Shown here: one piece after another, positions 23,891 through 36,827 of the stretch
How positions within the stretch are numbered: the stretch's first letter is position 1
Layout of the letters: the number at the start of each line of letters is the position of its first letter
NCBI RefSeq assembly: GCF_032062135.1
Contig: NC_092869.1
Span: forward strand, 43,319,956-43,383,955
Direction of reading: 5' to 3'
DNA from: Pyxicephalus adspersus
Taxonomy: Eukaryota > Chordata > Amphibia > Anura > Pyxicephalidae
DNA length: 64,000 nt
The notes under the pieces: generated by a model
The model's input: only the letters and a program-made list of their open reading frames with translations
What the model was told of the DNA's origin: nothing
The model's database searches: none
Position numbers and translations under genes: made by a program

Positions 23891-25876
23891 CTGCAAGTGG
23901 AAATAGTGGACAGTTAAAAAAAAAAAATTGCTGCAGACAATTAAACATAAAAATGATAATGCGATAGGAGATAGTTGTGCTTGTTGTAATCAAAGAGGTC
24001 TATGTTTCCAATCCCAATATTTGTACTGTATATACATAAAAAGCCGGATCATACAGGGGGACACATCACTTGTTCAGATCGCTGGCATGAATATAGAAAT
24101 AACATTGATGGGATATTGCCTCAGAGTAAGAACCAGTCCAGTTAAAAGGTTCTAAAGCGAAAGTGCCCTAAAAAAGTTGGCACGCAAGGCTTCAGATAAA
24201 ATCTGTTATGGTTCAATGATTAATATAGGTGGTGAGTATATACAGCAAAAACAAGTCACTGTTGCTCCCTTTTTTCTTCTTATAAAAATGGCCTCTGATG
24301 CCGTAAAAAGCATTGAATACTCTATCAGGCTCCTGGGATAATGAAAGTTTAGGATATCGATTGTATCACAGAAAGTTTTTACTGACCTTTGGCCCAGAGC
24401 CTAGGGAGCAGAGACAATATGTTATACATATGCTGTATATGTTCAATTTATTCATGCGGTACTTGGATGAATTCATGTTATTTGTGATATGGTTTATAAA
24501 ATATGATATGGTTTATTAATATATGTAAATAAAAATTATGATTTTTTATAAAATATGGTGAGGTCCTTGTCCACTGCAAAAACACCCTGTTTATCCTGTG
24601 AGAAGGGTACCTCTTTTATGGAAATGGAAATGCCATCAATGAAACACTGCAATTGTGTTAAATCAGACAGTCCCAACACAGCCACATACCCATTCATGAA
24701 AGAATGAGTGACCAGCAAGGTATACTTACCGTTGGCACCCTCACTTCACTGATTTTCTGTAGTCCAGGTTCTAGGCAGCGTTTGATTTCCACCATGTGCC
24801 AGTGCTCAGGCCAGAGTTCCCAATCCCTGTCCACAAAGCTACCTATCTTACACAGGGTAGACCCTTGCAGCAGGAACAAAGGTGAAGAAATGTGGATCAG
24901 CGAGTAGAAATAGGCTAGGGTGCTTACCCAAAGACACTATTACCTTGTTCCGAATGAACCGATGATAATCTATGAACTTTGTGTATCAGATCAACTGATC
25001 AGAAGTGATAAAATCCTGTTTTATTACAATCAGGCATGCTAATGAGTAATCATTGTAGGTAGAAAAATTAGAAAAAGTCAGCCAGAACAAAGTGACCTTA
25101 ATACAAATGCAGTGCTTTGTGTTTTTTTCTCTAATACATTTCTTAAATATTGTTTCATGACACTCAGAATTAGGATTACATGCAGTCTAATGCACAATTT
25201 TATTTTTAATCAATATGGCCCCACAGTCATTTAAATTCAAAGCCATGAATGTGACAGATGTAGCCCATGCATTTTATTAATGATGCTGCTGAAACACAGC
25301 TTACTTATTGTAATGTTTTTTACTATTTGTATTGGTGTTCTATGACCATCAATTTAAAGTTCTAAAAACTCCAGGCTCTTGTCTGTGCAACTCCCTGTCC
25401 CTAACTAACAGATAGTAATGGCCCATATGAATATAACTCAAAAGTGGCATCTCTTAACACAACAGTTTTCCTGAGATGGAATATAAAAAGTTACAAAGGT
25501 TTTGCTACACAAACCTTTAAGAAACTTGCAGCTATGGGCTTCCCTGGTCCGTCCCAAAGCCTGTGGATTTTCTTATGTGATCGTAGCCAACCATTACCAT
25601 GAATGACTGGCACCAGGAGGGTACTGAAAAGAAATTTTCCTCAAGAAAAAGTATGTCGAAAACCTCCCAATATTGTTTCCACCGCATGTGAACATGGCAT
25701 TGCGTTGCATTTTTAGGGGGAACTATAGGCTGTCAGGTTGCCTATTGCATTGTAGCCATTCTGGGAAGAGGCAGGAATACCAGAAAGTAGTAATAATAAT
25801 AATAATAATGAGTATATTTCCAAAATCCTGGAAGGAATACCAAATGGAGGAGAGGCACATTATATATCAGACTGAC

Positions 25877-25997
25877 CTGCAGGGGCTTCCAGATCACTGG
25901 CACAAAGGCTTGACAGAGAGGCGCTTCTTCCTCCAGATAGACGAGAAAGTCGTCGACTTCTGAGCTGATCAATAGACTGCTCCAAATTTTCCTTAAG
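25877..25997 (-). CDS. CEP128: CEP128 coding exon 3
   Basis: 121 nt, phase 0 in and phase 1 out, acceptor CCCTCATACAG, donor GTCAGT. It encodes LKENLEQSIDQLRSRRL, then a Ser-rich stretch with GGRSASLSSL and ASDLEAP, collinear with human CEP128. Confidence 0.95.
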
Positions 25998-26077
25998 CTG
26001 TATGAGGGGAGAAACAAGGTAAGGCTTTGACAGTTTTGGGGCATAATGTTCTAAAGGTTGGTCATTCAGGCACAAGC

Positions 26078-26130
26078 TACTATTATTAATGATTTATATA
26101 GCACCAATATCTTCAGTGGTGCTGTACAAT
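26078..26130 (-). repeat. Short LINE/SINE tail fragment
   Basis: ATTATTAATGATTTATATAG followed by CACCAATATCTTCAGTGGTG and CTGTACAA. A diverged tail only. Confidence 0.6.
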
Positions 26131-26245
26131 TATTTTAAAAACAAGTTAGTCATGGACAAGCAAGGGAAATATTGTGAAAGAAAATGGAAAATTATCCATT
26201 GTATTCCTATTCTAAAGATAAAAGATTAACTTAGGTGCAATTATA

Positions 26246-26249
<4 letters not shown>

Positions 26250-26280
<31 letters not shown>
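26250..26280. repeat. CA dinucleotide microsatellite
   Basis: Uninterrupted (CA)n of about 15 repeats in a CEP128 intron. Confidence 0.95.
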
Positions 26281-26283
<3 letters not shown>

Positions 26284-27961
26284 GATCTAGAATTTCAGAA
26301 GTTTCATTTACAAAGAGGCGAGTCTAATGGAAGCTGCACTGCTAAGATGGTGAATTGTGTTACTGTGTGCCCGGTGAAACATCACCTGCCCCCTCACAAT
26401 ACCTCCTGTGACATTGAGATCACTTCCTACGCAGTTCATTATCACAGCTAATTACAGGCTGCAGCTTATTTCCCCTCCGTTATCATGTCCCTTTAATTAC
26501 CCGCAGGAGGTCAGCCCCATGAAAGCTGTCCAAGAGCATTCAAAGAGGCATTGACAAGACTGGGCCGTGTAGAGTGCGCTGGCAATATAAAGGGAGCCGG
26601 GGACCTTCTGTATTAATGCACAGGACTGACGCTCATCAGAGGCGACACCAGGACAAGTAATGCAATTAAGGATCCTTCCAGAAAGTGACACAGGAAAAGG
26701 AGAAGACTGCACTGCTATCTATAGACTCCTAATTCAAACTATCTGCAATCAAATAAGGTTAAGGAGCCATACGCAGCGTCCAAATCATAAATCACCGACT
26801 CTCTTCTATATCCATTCATCCTGCAGCCCATTGGTTGTTACTTTGCGGCCCTCAGTTTATGTTTTCCATCTACATATTTATTCAGGCTTTTGTTACTTAA
26901 ATGTTTCAGTTTATTCTTTTACTTTTTTATTACCATTTCTATTCTGTTCATTCCTTTTTATATAATAAGCATCCTCTAAATTTTTAGGGTGAATTAATTA
27001 ACATTAATGTGGTAAATCATCGTAGAGTCAGAAAATTATTCATTGCTCAAAGAACGTGCACCAACCTCCAGATGAATCCTGGTTAGGAATGGCTGCTCTA
27101 AGCACTCCTGTAGTATATGTTTGAAGTCTCTGACCATCCACTAAAGTATGACCACAGTTGTCTGTAACATTCCATACTCTTGCCTTTTGATAAAATTAGG
27201 ACCCTATATTGAGTAATGTATATCTCAGGCTACACTCCCCTGGTGACCTACACATCACATGTATGTGCCATTACTACGTATGTATGGTTGTGAGACCCCT
27301 CATCCAGAACCTAGAATGGACACCGAGAATTGGTTTGCTCATTTTAAAGAAAACCTGTAAAAATAACTGCTTCCTGGGAGTTAGAGATATCAATGCGTGA
27401 CTCCTAAAAAAATCTGCAACACATTGCCATACCAGATGCTGGAGATATGGGCTGCACCCAAGGACAAGCAATGACAGCCTTTACCGATAAATGAGAGCCT
27501 CAGCCGTGACCAATTTTTCAGTAAAATTTTGTTCTAGTGGACGGATTAGACACACTGTTTTTTTTTCATTGTTGCCCCGACCATTTAAATACAAAGATGC
27601 TTCTATGTAGGTTTTAATACTTTCTTAAGCATTGACCAGAAGCAAGAGGAATAGAACACAATTTCGGAGTTTTTTATCTCCACGCTTGTTCCGGGTCAGC
27701 AGCCAAAAGTAGCAAAGCTTTACACAGCCAGGCAACTTGTATTTTTGGGCATTCAGTATTGACAAACACCACATTTCTCTCAGCAAAGGCTAACTTTTAA
27801 GGGAACATTTCAGACCTAATTTAGGACAGGATACCAGGGTATATTAAGAGTACACATATGGATTTTGTTTTTTGGCTCAGGTCTCTGTACAGGAATTTCT
27901 CTGCACGTGTGACAATCACCCTCCAAAATAGAGTGCATATTTACATCCATCCAGAACTTAC

Positions 27962-28048
27962 CACAGTGATGGCTTCTGTTTGGTCAGAGTTATATTCCTT
28001 ATACTGGCCAAGCATCTCGTCTACTTGCTTCAGATTACGACTGGTGTC
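27962..28048 (-). CDS. CEP128: CEP128 coding exon 2
   Basis: 87 nt (29 codons), phase 0 to 0, acceptor CTTTTATAG, donor GTAAGT. It encodes DTSRNLKQVDEMLGQYKEY and a short tail, closely matching the human block DTSRNLRQVDQMLGQYREY. Confidence 0.95.
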
Positions 28049-28689
28049 CTATAAAAGAAAAACAATATATTTTACACAGGAAATGATGAGAAGGATAACT
28101 GTGCTGTAAATGAGATGATTAGAAATAAAACAGTTCAGGTGAGGGAATACAAAGACGTGTAATAATTAGGAAAAAGAGGAGAATAAGGTGAATGCCGCAT
28201 TTTATCTTTTGTTAGTTAAGGCCAATTTTTTAAAAAATCTGTACATTTAGTGGCATTTTTTTCTCCATACTGCAAATCTAATGTATGGCAAGCTGGGAGA
28301 AGCCAACCAAGTATGTGACATTTAACTTATCATAGGAGGGGCGCACATCCCACTGGAAGGTACAGGATTAGAGAGAGGGTCAGAGTGGAGGGAATGTCAG
28401 GATGTGGAGAAGACATTGGGAGGGACAAGTGAAGTCAGGGTGGAGTAAAGGGAGAATGTGAGCGTAGAGTGGAAGGATAGGGACACTGGAGTAAGGTCGG
28501 GGGGATGTTAGGGTGAATAGACAGGGGGACAAGGATGAAGTCCGTGTGTAGTCAGATGAGGACAGTGGGAAGATGGTGGCAGGTGGACAGAGATGGAGAA
28601 AAAAGGAAGAGCAGAGTCCATAATAAGGTGGTGAGCAGGATGATATCATGGTGGGGTGGATGTAAGTAGAGGAGTAGAGGGTTGATATC

Positions 28690-29486
28690 AAGTGAGCTGA
28701 AGAGAACAGGAGGAGTGGAGGGCAGATATCAGGATGGGCTGGACAGAACAGAAGGAATAATGAGGGTACATGTCAGGGTGGGCTGGAGAGAGCAGGAGGA
28801 GTGGAGGGTAAATGTCAGGGTGGGCTGGACAGAACAGGAAGAGGAGTGGAGGGTAGATGTCAGGGTGGGCTAAAGAGAACAGGAAGAGGAGTGGAGGGTA
28901 GATGTCAGGGTGGGCTGGACAGAACAGGAGGAGGAGTGGAGGGTAAATGTCAGGGTGGGCTCGACAGGAGGAAGAGTGGAGGGTAGATGTCAGGGTGGGT
29001 TGGAGAGAACAGAAGGAAGAATGGAGGGTAGATGTCAGGGTTGGCTGAACAGAACAGGAGGAGGAGTGGAGGGTACATGTCAGGGTGAGCTGGAGAGAAC
29101 AGGAGGAGGAGTGAAGGGTAAATGTCAGGGTGGGCAGGACAGAACAGGAGGAGGAGTGGAGGGTAGATGTCAGGGTGGGCTGGAGAGAACAGGAGGAGGA
29201 ATGGAGGGTAGATGTCAGGGTGGGCTGGAGAGAACAGGAGGAGAAATGGAGGGTAGATGTCAGGGTGGGCTGGAGAGAACAGGAGGAGNAATGGAGGGTA
29301 GATGTCAGGGTGGGCTGGAGAGAACAGGAGGAGAAATGGAGGGTAGATGTCAGGGTGGGCTGGAGAGAACAGGAGGAGCAATGGAGGGTAGATGTCAGGG
29401 TGGGCTGGAGAGAACAGGAGGAGCAATGGAGGGTAGATGTCAGGGTGGGTTGGAGAAAACAGGAGTGGAGGGTAGATGTCAGGGTA
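28690..29486. repeat. 45-bp minisatellite, about 18 units
   Basis: The unit contains TGGAGGGTAGATGTCAGGGT and GGGCTGGAGAGAACAGGAGG. Copies start at exact 45-bp steps (for example 29081, 29126, 29171, 29216, 29261), with one 40-bp step near 28951-28991. The period is a multiple of three and stop-poor, so several frames stay open on both strands. They are artefacts, not genes. There is a single ambiguous base at 29289. Purine-rich, related sequence extends left to about 28320. Confidence 0.95.
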
Positions 29487-29552
29487 ATATGTAGACAGGA
29501 TTTAGATATAAAGGTTTATTGCAGTTTTAGATCAGAGGACAGCATGAAGTAC

Positions 29553-29714
29553 CTGCAACGTGTTGGCCAACTTATGAATCTTCTCAGATACTTCCCCTAC
29601 TGCTCGGGTCCTGGCATGTGTGTGGGTGGCACGAAGGGGACCCCGTCTGCTGGCTCGGGTGCGCAGGTAGGAGTCAGAGTCACTGGACGATTCTGCCATA
29701 ACTAAATCCAGTTA
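29553..29714 (-). CDS. CEP128: CEP128 first coding exon
   Basis: Coding part 29553-29699 (49 codons) plus 15 nt of leader after the acceptor CTTTCTGCAG. The start at 29699 is chosen because it gives MAESSSDSDS, the conserved CEP128 N-terminus. The exon ends KIHKLANTLQ in phase 0 at donor GTACTTC, matching the human block that precedes DTSRNL. The segment between, rich in Arg, Thr and His, is poorly conserved, as in other species. Confidence 0.93.
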
Positions 29715-31161
29715 CTGCAGAAAGAACAGATGTAACTATTAGGCATTGAAGAGCGATCCCAAGCACACAATAAACATGCAAATCTAGCAGGTGATTTGTA
29801 ATATCATTCAGTCGTAGAAATTAGTTTTATTCCAGCTTCTGTTTTCTAACCTGCACTAAAGTTTATTGAGAGATAAGATTAGGAAATGGCTGCTGCATGC
29901 AACACCTACACTTTCCGAGCTTTTTTTTTTTATTTTTTTTTTTAATAAAGCCAAACAAATAACGCTTATGACATGCAAGAGGCAGCAACCAAATAAGCCA
30001 CAGATGTGAAAATTACACTGGTACAGAACAACAATACCTAGACAAAAACAAGCAATGGATGAGGAGTTCAATGTTTTATTTCATATCACTATAGCCATAG
30101 AGCGGATGGTCACATGATCACCAATATTCGTGACAATGAGCCTCGTCCCTAACCCATTGTTACACCAAAACCACCATTTAAATGTTATTCATGTACAACT
30201 ATCGTTATCTATAACACAAGGATAAGAGATTGCATTCTTTATCAGCGTGTTATTCATATTTAACACTGCCCATACATCCGGTGTATTCAGCAATATATTT
30301 GCTGCAAGGGAACTCCAGAACCATTTCCAGGCTGGTGAAAAACACAGAAGTCATTATTTTCATGAGTGGTAATTGAAGGATTCTGGCACTGGTGTGACAA
30401 CAATATTACATCCTCCCATCCCTGTAATTCATCATTTGTAGGGGAGACGGGAGATGTAAAAGCTGCAGCCACAGTCTCTCCGCTGATCACTACAATAAGA
30501 CGAGCAGTCTCTGCTTTATGATGCAGATAACAATGAGTGGTAGGCAGAGGAGGCCCATAGACTCCCCATTGTAATGTGTGCAGAGATTATTTGCCAATTA
30601 AGAAATATTTCGGCTCTGCTCACTGGGGTGACAAGCGTTTAACGAGGAATTGTTTAGGAATGGAAGAGCCATTACATGGACATTTTCACAGGTTTTTTTC
30701 TATCGCTCTGGGCAGACATTGTGCTCTAAAATTTCTGTCTGATTGGACTGAGAAGAAGCACCTCGTTGCTGCCAGCCGGAGGGAGCAGCCCCACACTCTG
30801 TGCAGAGATGCCCACATGAAAAGCTCTAATTGTGGGACTAATTGCAGCCGTGTCAGCGTAAAGCTGCCGAGTGTCAGATAATTACTGTTTAGCAGAAACC
30901 GCAATAAAATGACCGTATGAGTGCTCACCCCACTTGGCCAATTGTCTTCCGGCTCACATAGCCAGTGTGCATTCTGCTCGAGGATTAGAGGTGGCAATTA
31001 CAGCAGCAATTTGTGTGTTTACACGACAACCCCAAACAACAACAAGTAATCCTTTTACCTGGTGAATCTCATGTCATATAAAGATTCACAGCATGCACAG
31101 GGAACGCATTACACCAGCAGCAATGTCACAAATGTTACATTATACGCTACTTAAGAAATTG

Positions 31162-31383
31162 GGCCCAGTTTATTCAAATTATCCAAGGCTGGAGAGGATA
31201 CACTTTTGGCAGTGTACTTGGGTGATCCAGCAAACCTGGAATGGATCTGTTTCAGGATTGAAAACATTTGCTAACAAATAGCAAATGACGTATTAGAAAT
31301 CTATTCCAGGTTTGCTGGATCACCCAGGTTCACTGATGAAAGTGTATACTCTCCAGCCTTTGAGAGCTTTAATGAATCAGGCC
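31162..31383. mobile_element. Foldback MITE (CTGGGTGATCC family), copy 2
   Basis: Starts GGCCCAGTTTATTCAAATTA and ends GAGCTTTAATGAATCAGGCC. The inner arms TGGGTGATCCAGCAAACCTG and CAGGTTTGCTGGATCACCCA are perfect inverses. The best-preserved copy. Confidence 0.85.
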
Positions 31384-32464
31384 TATAGAGTATATGAAGT
31401 ATCTTTAGTTAGCTTCAGGTCCTAAACTGTAAAACATTGCAGCTTGTCAATATTTATATGTTGTGGCTGCATTAGTTTTCTTTAGTATTTTTGACAACTA
31501 AATCCCCTTACTGCATCTATGGAGGAACAGGGCTGATGGAGGAGACCAAAGAGCGCCCATGTGTGACTGGCAGTTCAAATTGATTTTTATTAATTGCAAG
31601 ATTTACTGACACGTTTCAGGTCCTAAATGATCCCCTTACAAGAGCTGGTGAAAGTGGAACTAGGAAGAAAATGGACTAAAGGCCACTGTCCTGGAATGGA
31701 TTTATTTAGAAGCTTAAAAGGTTTCTGGTGGCACAACTAGAATAATAAGTTCTGCCATGCAGCATTCAGCTTTTCGGTCTCCCATACCAATGTGTCCAGA
31801 TGCAGACTTGTACTGCATGCTAGTGGGCAGGCAGCTAAAGCAAGGCAGTGTAGTGTCTTTTTTTCCTTAATGCTGCAGAGATTATTGGGGCAACGCCTCA
31901 CTGATTTCTCACTTTATACAAGCTTAGAAATCATGTACAGACGACATAAATGGCAGACACCTAGCAGGGCGAAAATACAGAAACCCATTCACTAAAATCT
32001 CATTTTCAGATCTTCAGTTTTCATTAAAAGTATGACGATTCTGCCATAGGGGTCCATGACCAGGCACTTCCTGTTATAAGGTGAAAATGTTTTTTCCCCA
32101 TCTCCCAACCACTCTTTTCTGTTGTCACCTTGTCACATGGTATTCTGATTGATACTAAGCAGCAATGCTGCCACTCAATCACACATAAGTGAATTGTGCA
32201 GCCACTGCTAGAGTGAATGTTGACAGAAAGTGGCTGCAAAGATTATTACCAGCAACTAAAAAAATGAAAACTATGCTTTTTTTTTTTTTTTTTCAACGAG
32301 GACCTGTCACTGATATAATATATAAGCTGCCATTGCTGTACTCACTGAAAGAATGCCAAATGCCTGGATGTGAAGCTGATCTTTTGGCATCTGTAGCCTC
32401 AGTCACACATCAGAAACAAGCGATTTAGAAGGTAGTAAAGTCCAAGAACCAGAACACCAACCAG

Positions 32465-32481
32465 GCAACCTGTACATTACA

Positions 32482-32521
<40 letters not shown>

Positions 32522-32990
32522 AAACAGTATTAATAAAGCGCCAACATATTACGCAGTGCTGTACATTAAATAGGGGTTGCAAATGACAGACAAATACAGA
32601 TAGTGACACGGGAGGAGGAGAGGACTCTGCACATAGAAGGTTATAATCTAATTGAATGGGATATGGATTGGTGGCCAAGTAACAGAAGAGGACAGGTAGG
32701 TGAGTTTGAAAGAATGAGTTTTAAGGTCTCTTTTAAAGGTTCAGTAAGTAGGAACAAGCCAAATACGATGATGAAGAGAGTTCCAGAGTGTGAGGAAGTG
32801 ATTAGTAGGTCATTGAAGGAGTGAAAAGAGCGGCTATTTTTTCTATAGGGTCAGAAAGGTAAGTAGGCCAAGAACTGTAGAGGGATTTTTGTATCAGGTA
32901 GGTAGGTGGGAAGGTTGGATAAGTTGGATGAGGTTGCAAATAACAGACAATGACAGAGGAGGAGGAGAGGACCCTGCAAAGAGGGATATT
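32465..32990 (-). mobile_element. LINE 3' fragment with part of the coding end
   Basis: An (ATT)n run, the shared tail, then the same 3' region as the LINE at 36828 (for example GTTTGAAAGAATGAGTTTTA and GGGTCAGAAAGGTAAGTAGG). Truncated; no intact frame. Confidence 0.75.
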
Positions 32991-33217
32991 TATTAAAATA
33001 TATACACACACATACATTTATGAATGCACACATCTTTTGGTGGGGGTTCTTATGGAAATGATTCATGATACACAGTGCTGTATCCAATAAAAAGGGTTTA
33101 CATCAATATTTGTTCATTTTTAGGATACAGATATTCATATTTGATCATTAGGATCCTTTAATTTATACTGTACCACACTCCACACCCCTCAGTATGCAAA
33201 TACAGACTTTCATACAG

Positions 33218-33830
33218 AGTGATCCTCGGCTCCTTTTTAGCTGGGTGCACCACTTTTCAGTAACCACCCAGTTTTTGGGTGGTTACTAAAGAGTTGGATC
33301 ACAATATATATATGGTCCATATGGAGAACTCTTCCAAAAACTTCACTTTAAGGGCATTACAAAGTACAAGGAGGGGCGCTTTGTGTCTGGAGGAAAAGAA
33401 GTTTAGTTTCGGATAAGGAAGGGATTGTTCACTGTAAGGTCTGTGAAAATGTGGAATCGGCTCCGTCAGGAAGTAGTTTCAGCAAGTTCTATAGATTGCT
33501 TTAAGAAAAAGCTGGATGATTTCTAGAAGCACAGAATATAACTGGGGATTAAAGCTTTAAAGTAAAGATAGCAGAGGCTGTTAATCCAGAGAACATCTGA
33601 TTGCCTCATGGAATTGGAAATGAATTTTTTCCCCCTGTTGGAGCAAATTATACCAGGGGTTTTTTAGCCTTCCTCAGGATCAACTATGTCCATAGGGTTT
33701 TAAATCTGGGATATGTTTATTACCCTAGTGGTTGAACTTGATGGACCTGACTTACAATGAAAATACAGGGGCTACAACCCACCTACTATTTCTTCACACC
33801 CAAGCTTGAAAATATGCCTGGGTTGAACAC
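33218..33830 (+). mobile_element. MITE (GTAACCACCC family) split by an insertion
   Basis: The left half (TAGCTGGGTGCACCAC, TTTCAGTAACCACCCAGTTT) stops near 33304 at CACAATA. The right half resumes near 33763 with AATACAGGGG, CAACCCACCTAC and GCCTGGGTTGAACACTGC, as in the uninterrupted copies. Confidence 0.6.
33305..33762 (+). mobile_element. Inserted transposon fragment, probably non-LTR
   Basis: The plus strand encodes GLFTVRSVKMWNRLRQEVVS and ASSIDCFKKKLDDF. This resembles the C-terminal tail of non-LTR retrotransposon proteins, with pattern WNxLPxEVVxAxSxxxFKxxLD. It ends GGTTGAACTTGATGGACCTG. The family call is tentative. Confidence 0.5.
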
Positions 33831-35189
33831 TGCTTTGGTCCCTGAAGTCGGATCTATTACACCCCTATGAAAGGTGAGCCTTGTTAGCGCTAAGAAATGT
33901 TCTGCCCATTACACATTGGATGATGATGGGCATACCTCAAATTTTACCTTGTAGCTGGAAGCCATTTGAAAATTGAGCCCCCGGAGCTCAGAAGCCCCCA
34001 GGGTACTTGAATTATGTTAATGCATTTATAAAATACCAATAATAAAACCATGGAACTATCAGCTCCATTGATGTATCCCTGTGATACAGCACATTGTGAT
34101 GATTGTGCATTGCAAACAATGTTTCTTCTGAAACTCTGTCGCTCCCCCATTAAATAATTATCCAGCAAATTTCACAATAAGTAAACTCCCAAGCGAACCC
34201 GCGGGGGCTGTAAACTTCTACAGCTTTTATTCCATCCTCCTCAAAAAAAACACACTTGCAATTGATATTCCTTGATATTCCTGCAATAATAGGCAGAAAA
34301 TTGCTGGCCGTAAAAACAAATCTCACACTCAGAGGTTATGGTTATTAAAAAATAAAGCCGTAAACAAAATCTGGGGAAAGGACATGAAGAAACGATGACA
34401 ATACAAGCTGCAATGACACCTCTATAATGGGAGACTTTACAGAGGTGATAAAGTGTGTAAGATAATACAATCAGATATTATGGATCTGTAAATTTAACAA
34501 TATCATGTGTAGAAAATAAGAGTTTTATTATGGATTACAAAAATGAAATGATACACAATGGTTTTAAAGAAAACCAACCAGTCTCCGGTCTGCCCTTATT
34601 ATACCTCCCTCACTTTAAGTCTTGCAGAGTTGTATTGGCGCCTCTCCTGGACTGGGATTACTTACCCAGATTTCACGGCTCACTATGCACATTAGAAGCT
34701 GCAGCCAGTCAGACTGGAGGATGTCTGCTATCATCTAGCCCATTCCTCTCATGACTGTCCCCGATATTCAGTTCTTTCAATCATGGAGGCTCAGCATCAC
34801 ATGTGGACGTTATTGAGGATAGGGAGAATGCAAATACAACCCTGCCTAGGATTGCCCACTTATCCAGACTGACAGACTGCCCATCCAGGCATTTAAAGAA
34901 ATCTGCATACCTCCTCCCAAGAGCCCGTCCACCTGCCATGATCATCCTCTGCATTGCATACAGATGTATAGACACCTAGTAAGGACATCGCTAAAATAAG
35001 AAGGTGGTAAAACTGGAAACTTTTTACTTAAAAATGTAATAGAATACCCGATTCCCTGACTCCTGCTATTTTTTTTGTTTCTGCTCTAAATTACAATGTG
35101 CATGCACCATGTGGCTTAGAGCTCGGTTCTGTGTATATGTCACTGAACAAAGAGCCAACCACCAGGGTTGCACATGAGCAGGATTTACA

Positions 35190-35570
35190 TTATTATTAAT
35201 TTTACACAGTATTTATATAGTGCCAACATATTACGCAGCACTGTACAAAGTCCATAGTCATGTCACTAGCTGTCCCTCAAAGGCGCTCACAATCTAATGT
35301 CCCTACCATAGTCCTATGTCATTAATATGAACACATGACACATCAATAATGTCATTAAGTCTAAGGTCAATTTTAGGGGGAAGCCAATTAACCTAACTGC
35401 ATGTGTTTGGAATGTGGGAGGAAACCGGAGTACGAGGAGGAAACTCAAGCAAACAAACAGAGGGAGAACCTGCAAACTCCATGCGGATGGTGCCCTGGGC
35501 AAAATTCAAACCTGGGACCTAGCGCTGAAAAGGCCAGCGTGCTAACCACTGACCCACCGTGCTTGCCCAT
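35190..35570 (-). mobile_element. tRNA-derived SINE, full-length copy
   Basis: The minus strand begins CACGGTGGGTCAGTGGTTAG, with the core GCATGGAGTTTGCAGGTT, and ends in the tail CAGTGCTGCGTAATATGTTG plus GCACTATATAAATACTG. It is the best copy for comparing SINE and LINE tails. Confidence 0.85.
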
Positions 35571-36827
35571 TATCCAATCAATGAACAGGATTGCCGTCTC
35601 CATGGAAGTCCACTGTAGAGCCGGCGGTGAAGATGGCAGCGCCAATCCTTGCAGTGATGAAAGGTCCTGGACCTGTCATAGCTGCAGGATGCGAGCACCA
35701 GGTAAGTATGTGCTGTGCACACCTGCTGATTATGGCAGAAGCCAGAGGAAGGACTGGGCTAGATCAATGCTACTATATAATCACTGCCACCCTTGTTTTC
35801 CTTCGGGATTTCTCCTGTAATTGTGCAACAGCACTACATGTTATCCTTGAACAAAGAAGAATTCTAATCTATTGCTACTTAAAGAATAGATGAGGTTTCA
35901 GCCTGAAAATCATAGGTGTATATAAAATGTGACCAAACCCTTAACTCTGCGATGGCTACAACCCAATACAGATCGTATGTGCTTCACATTCACAGGCAAA
36001 AACAAACAAGTCTAAAGTGCCCTAAATGCCCCATGTTGAGCACAATGGCCCAAATTTACCCCACCAATGGGAGAAGGCGATACTGTGGTGTAAAGTGAAA
36101 ACATACAGGCGTTCTCAGCAGAAGAGTAGAGGATGATGAGCGGAGGATGAAAAGCTCCACATCCCTTGTCAGATCATATATTACACACCGCCGGCTACAC
36201 ACTGTGACATCTCTATTAAACTGTCACCTGTAATGCCGTTACTGTTGTGCGCGCTGATGTCCCCGCTCTCCCACGCTGCTGTCTCTGGAACAAGAGAACA
36301 GAAGATTACTTTCCAGCCGAGTGGCAGAGAGGAAGCGATCGCTCACTATAATAAACACTTTGATAATACAATAAATACCATTAGACTGAGCCCTGAGAAT
36401 TCCCTGCAGCTTCTGTCTATTGCAGAGGTGAACTGACAATAAAGGATAATAGACAGGGCAATGGCTGGCCGGCTGCAGGCTGACCCCATGTTACATGAAA
36501 ATGCTGCCTACACCTAGCACTGAGAGTACAAAATTCACTCGGGGGGACACTCCTAAGCTTGTTCTGCTCCCAGTGCTGAGGAATGGCACTCATTAATAGC
36601 CTCATAACTATCAGTCAGCAGCTGGGGAGCTGGCGGCACCCTGCGGAGCGGACGGCTGTCAGCCAATAAAATACTGCTTAATAGAAAAGGCAGCAAGCCG
36701 AGAAGATGCATCCCCACCAAACTTTATCACCACAGATAGGAGACACAAATTGGTCCTGTACTGCCCCCTACAAGGCACGTTGGTGAACTGCAGGAGAGAT
36801 CTCTCCACTAATATTGTTAAAAAAAAA

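Larger units (their letters stand above)
23891..27961 (-). other. CEP128: CEP128 introns between exons 4 and 2
   Basis: 23891-25876 shows no recognisable repeat or gene apart from a short (TAA)n at 25792-25810. 25998-27961 holds a short LINE-tail fragment at 26078-26130, a CA microsatellite at 26250-26280, and a unique island at 26330-26760. Confidence 0.6.

Noticed and set aside
26250..26280. CRISPR-like or regulatory array
   Set aside because: A plain CA microsatellite.
28910..29705. Long open frames of about 190 residues on both strands made of 15-residue repeats
   Set aside because: They follow from a 45-bp minisatellite whose period is a multiple of three. There are no splice sites, no known domain, and equal openness on both strands.
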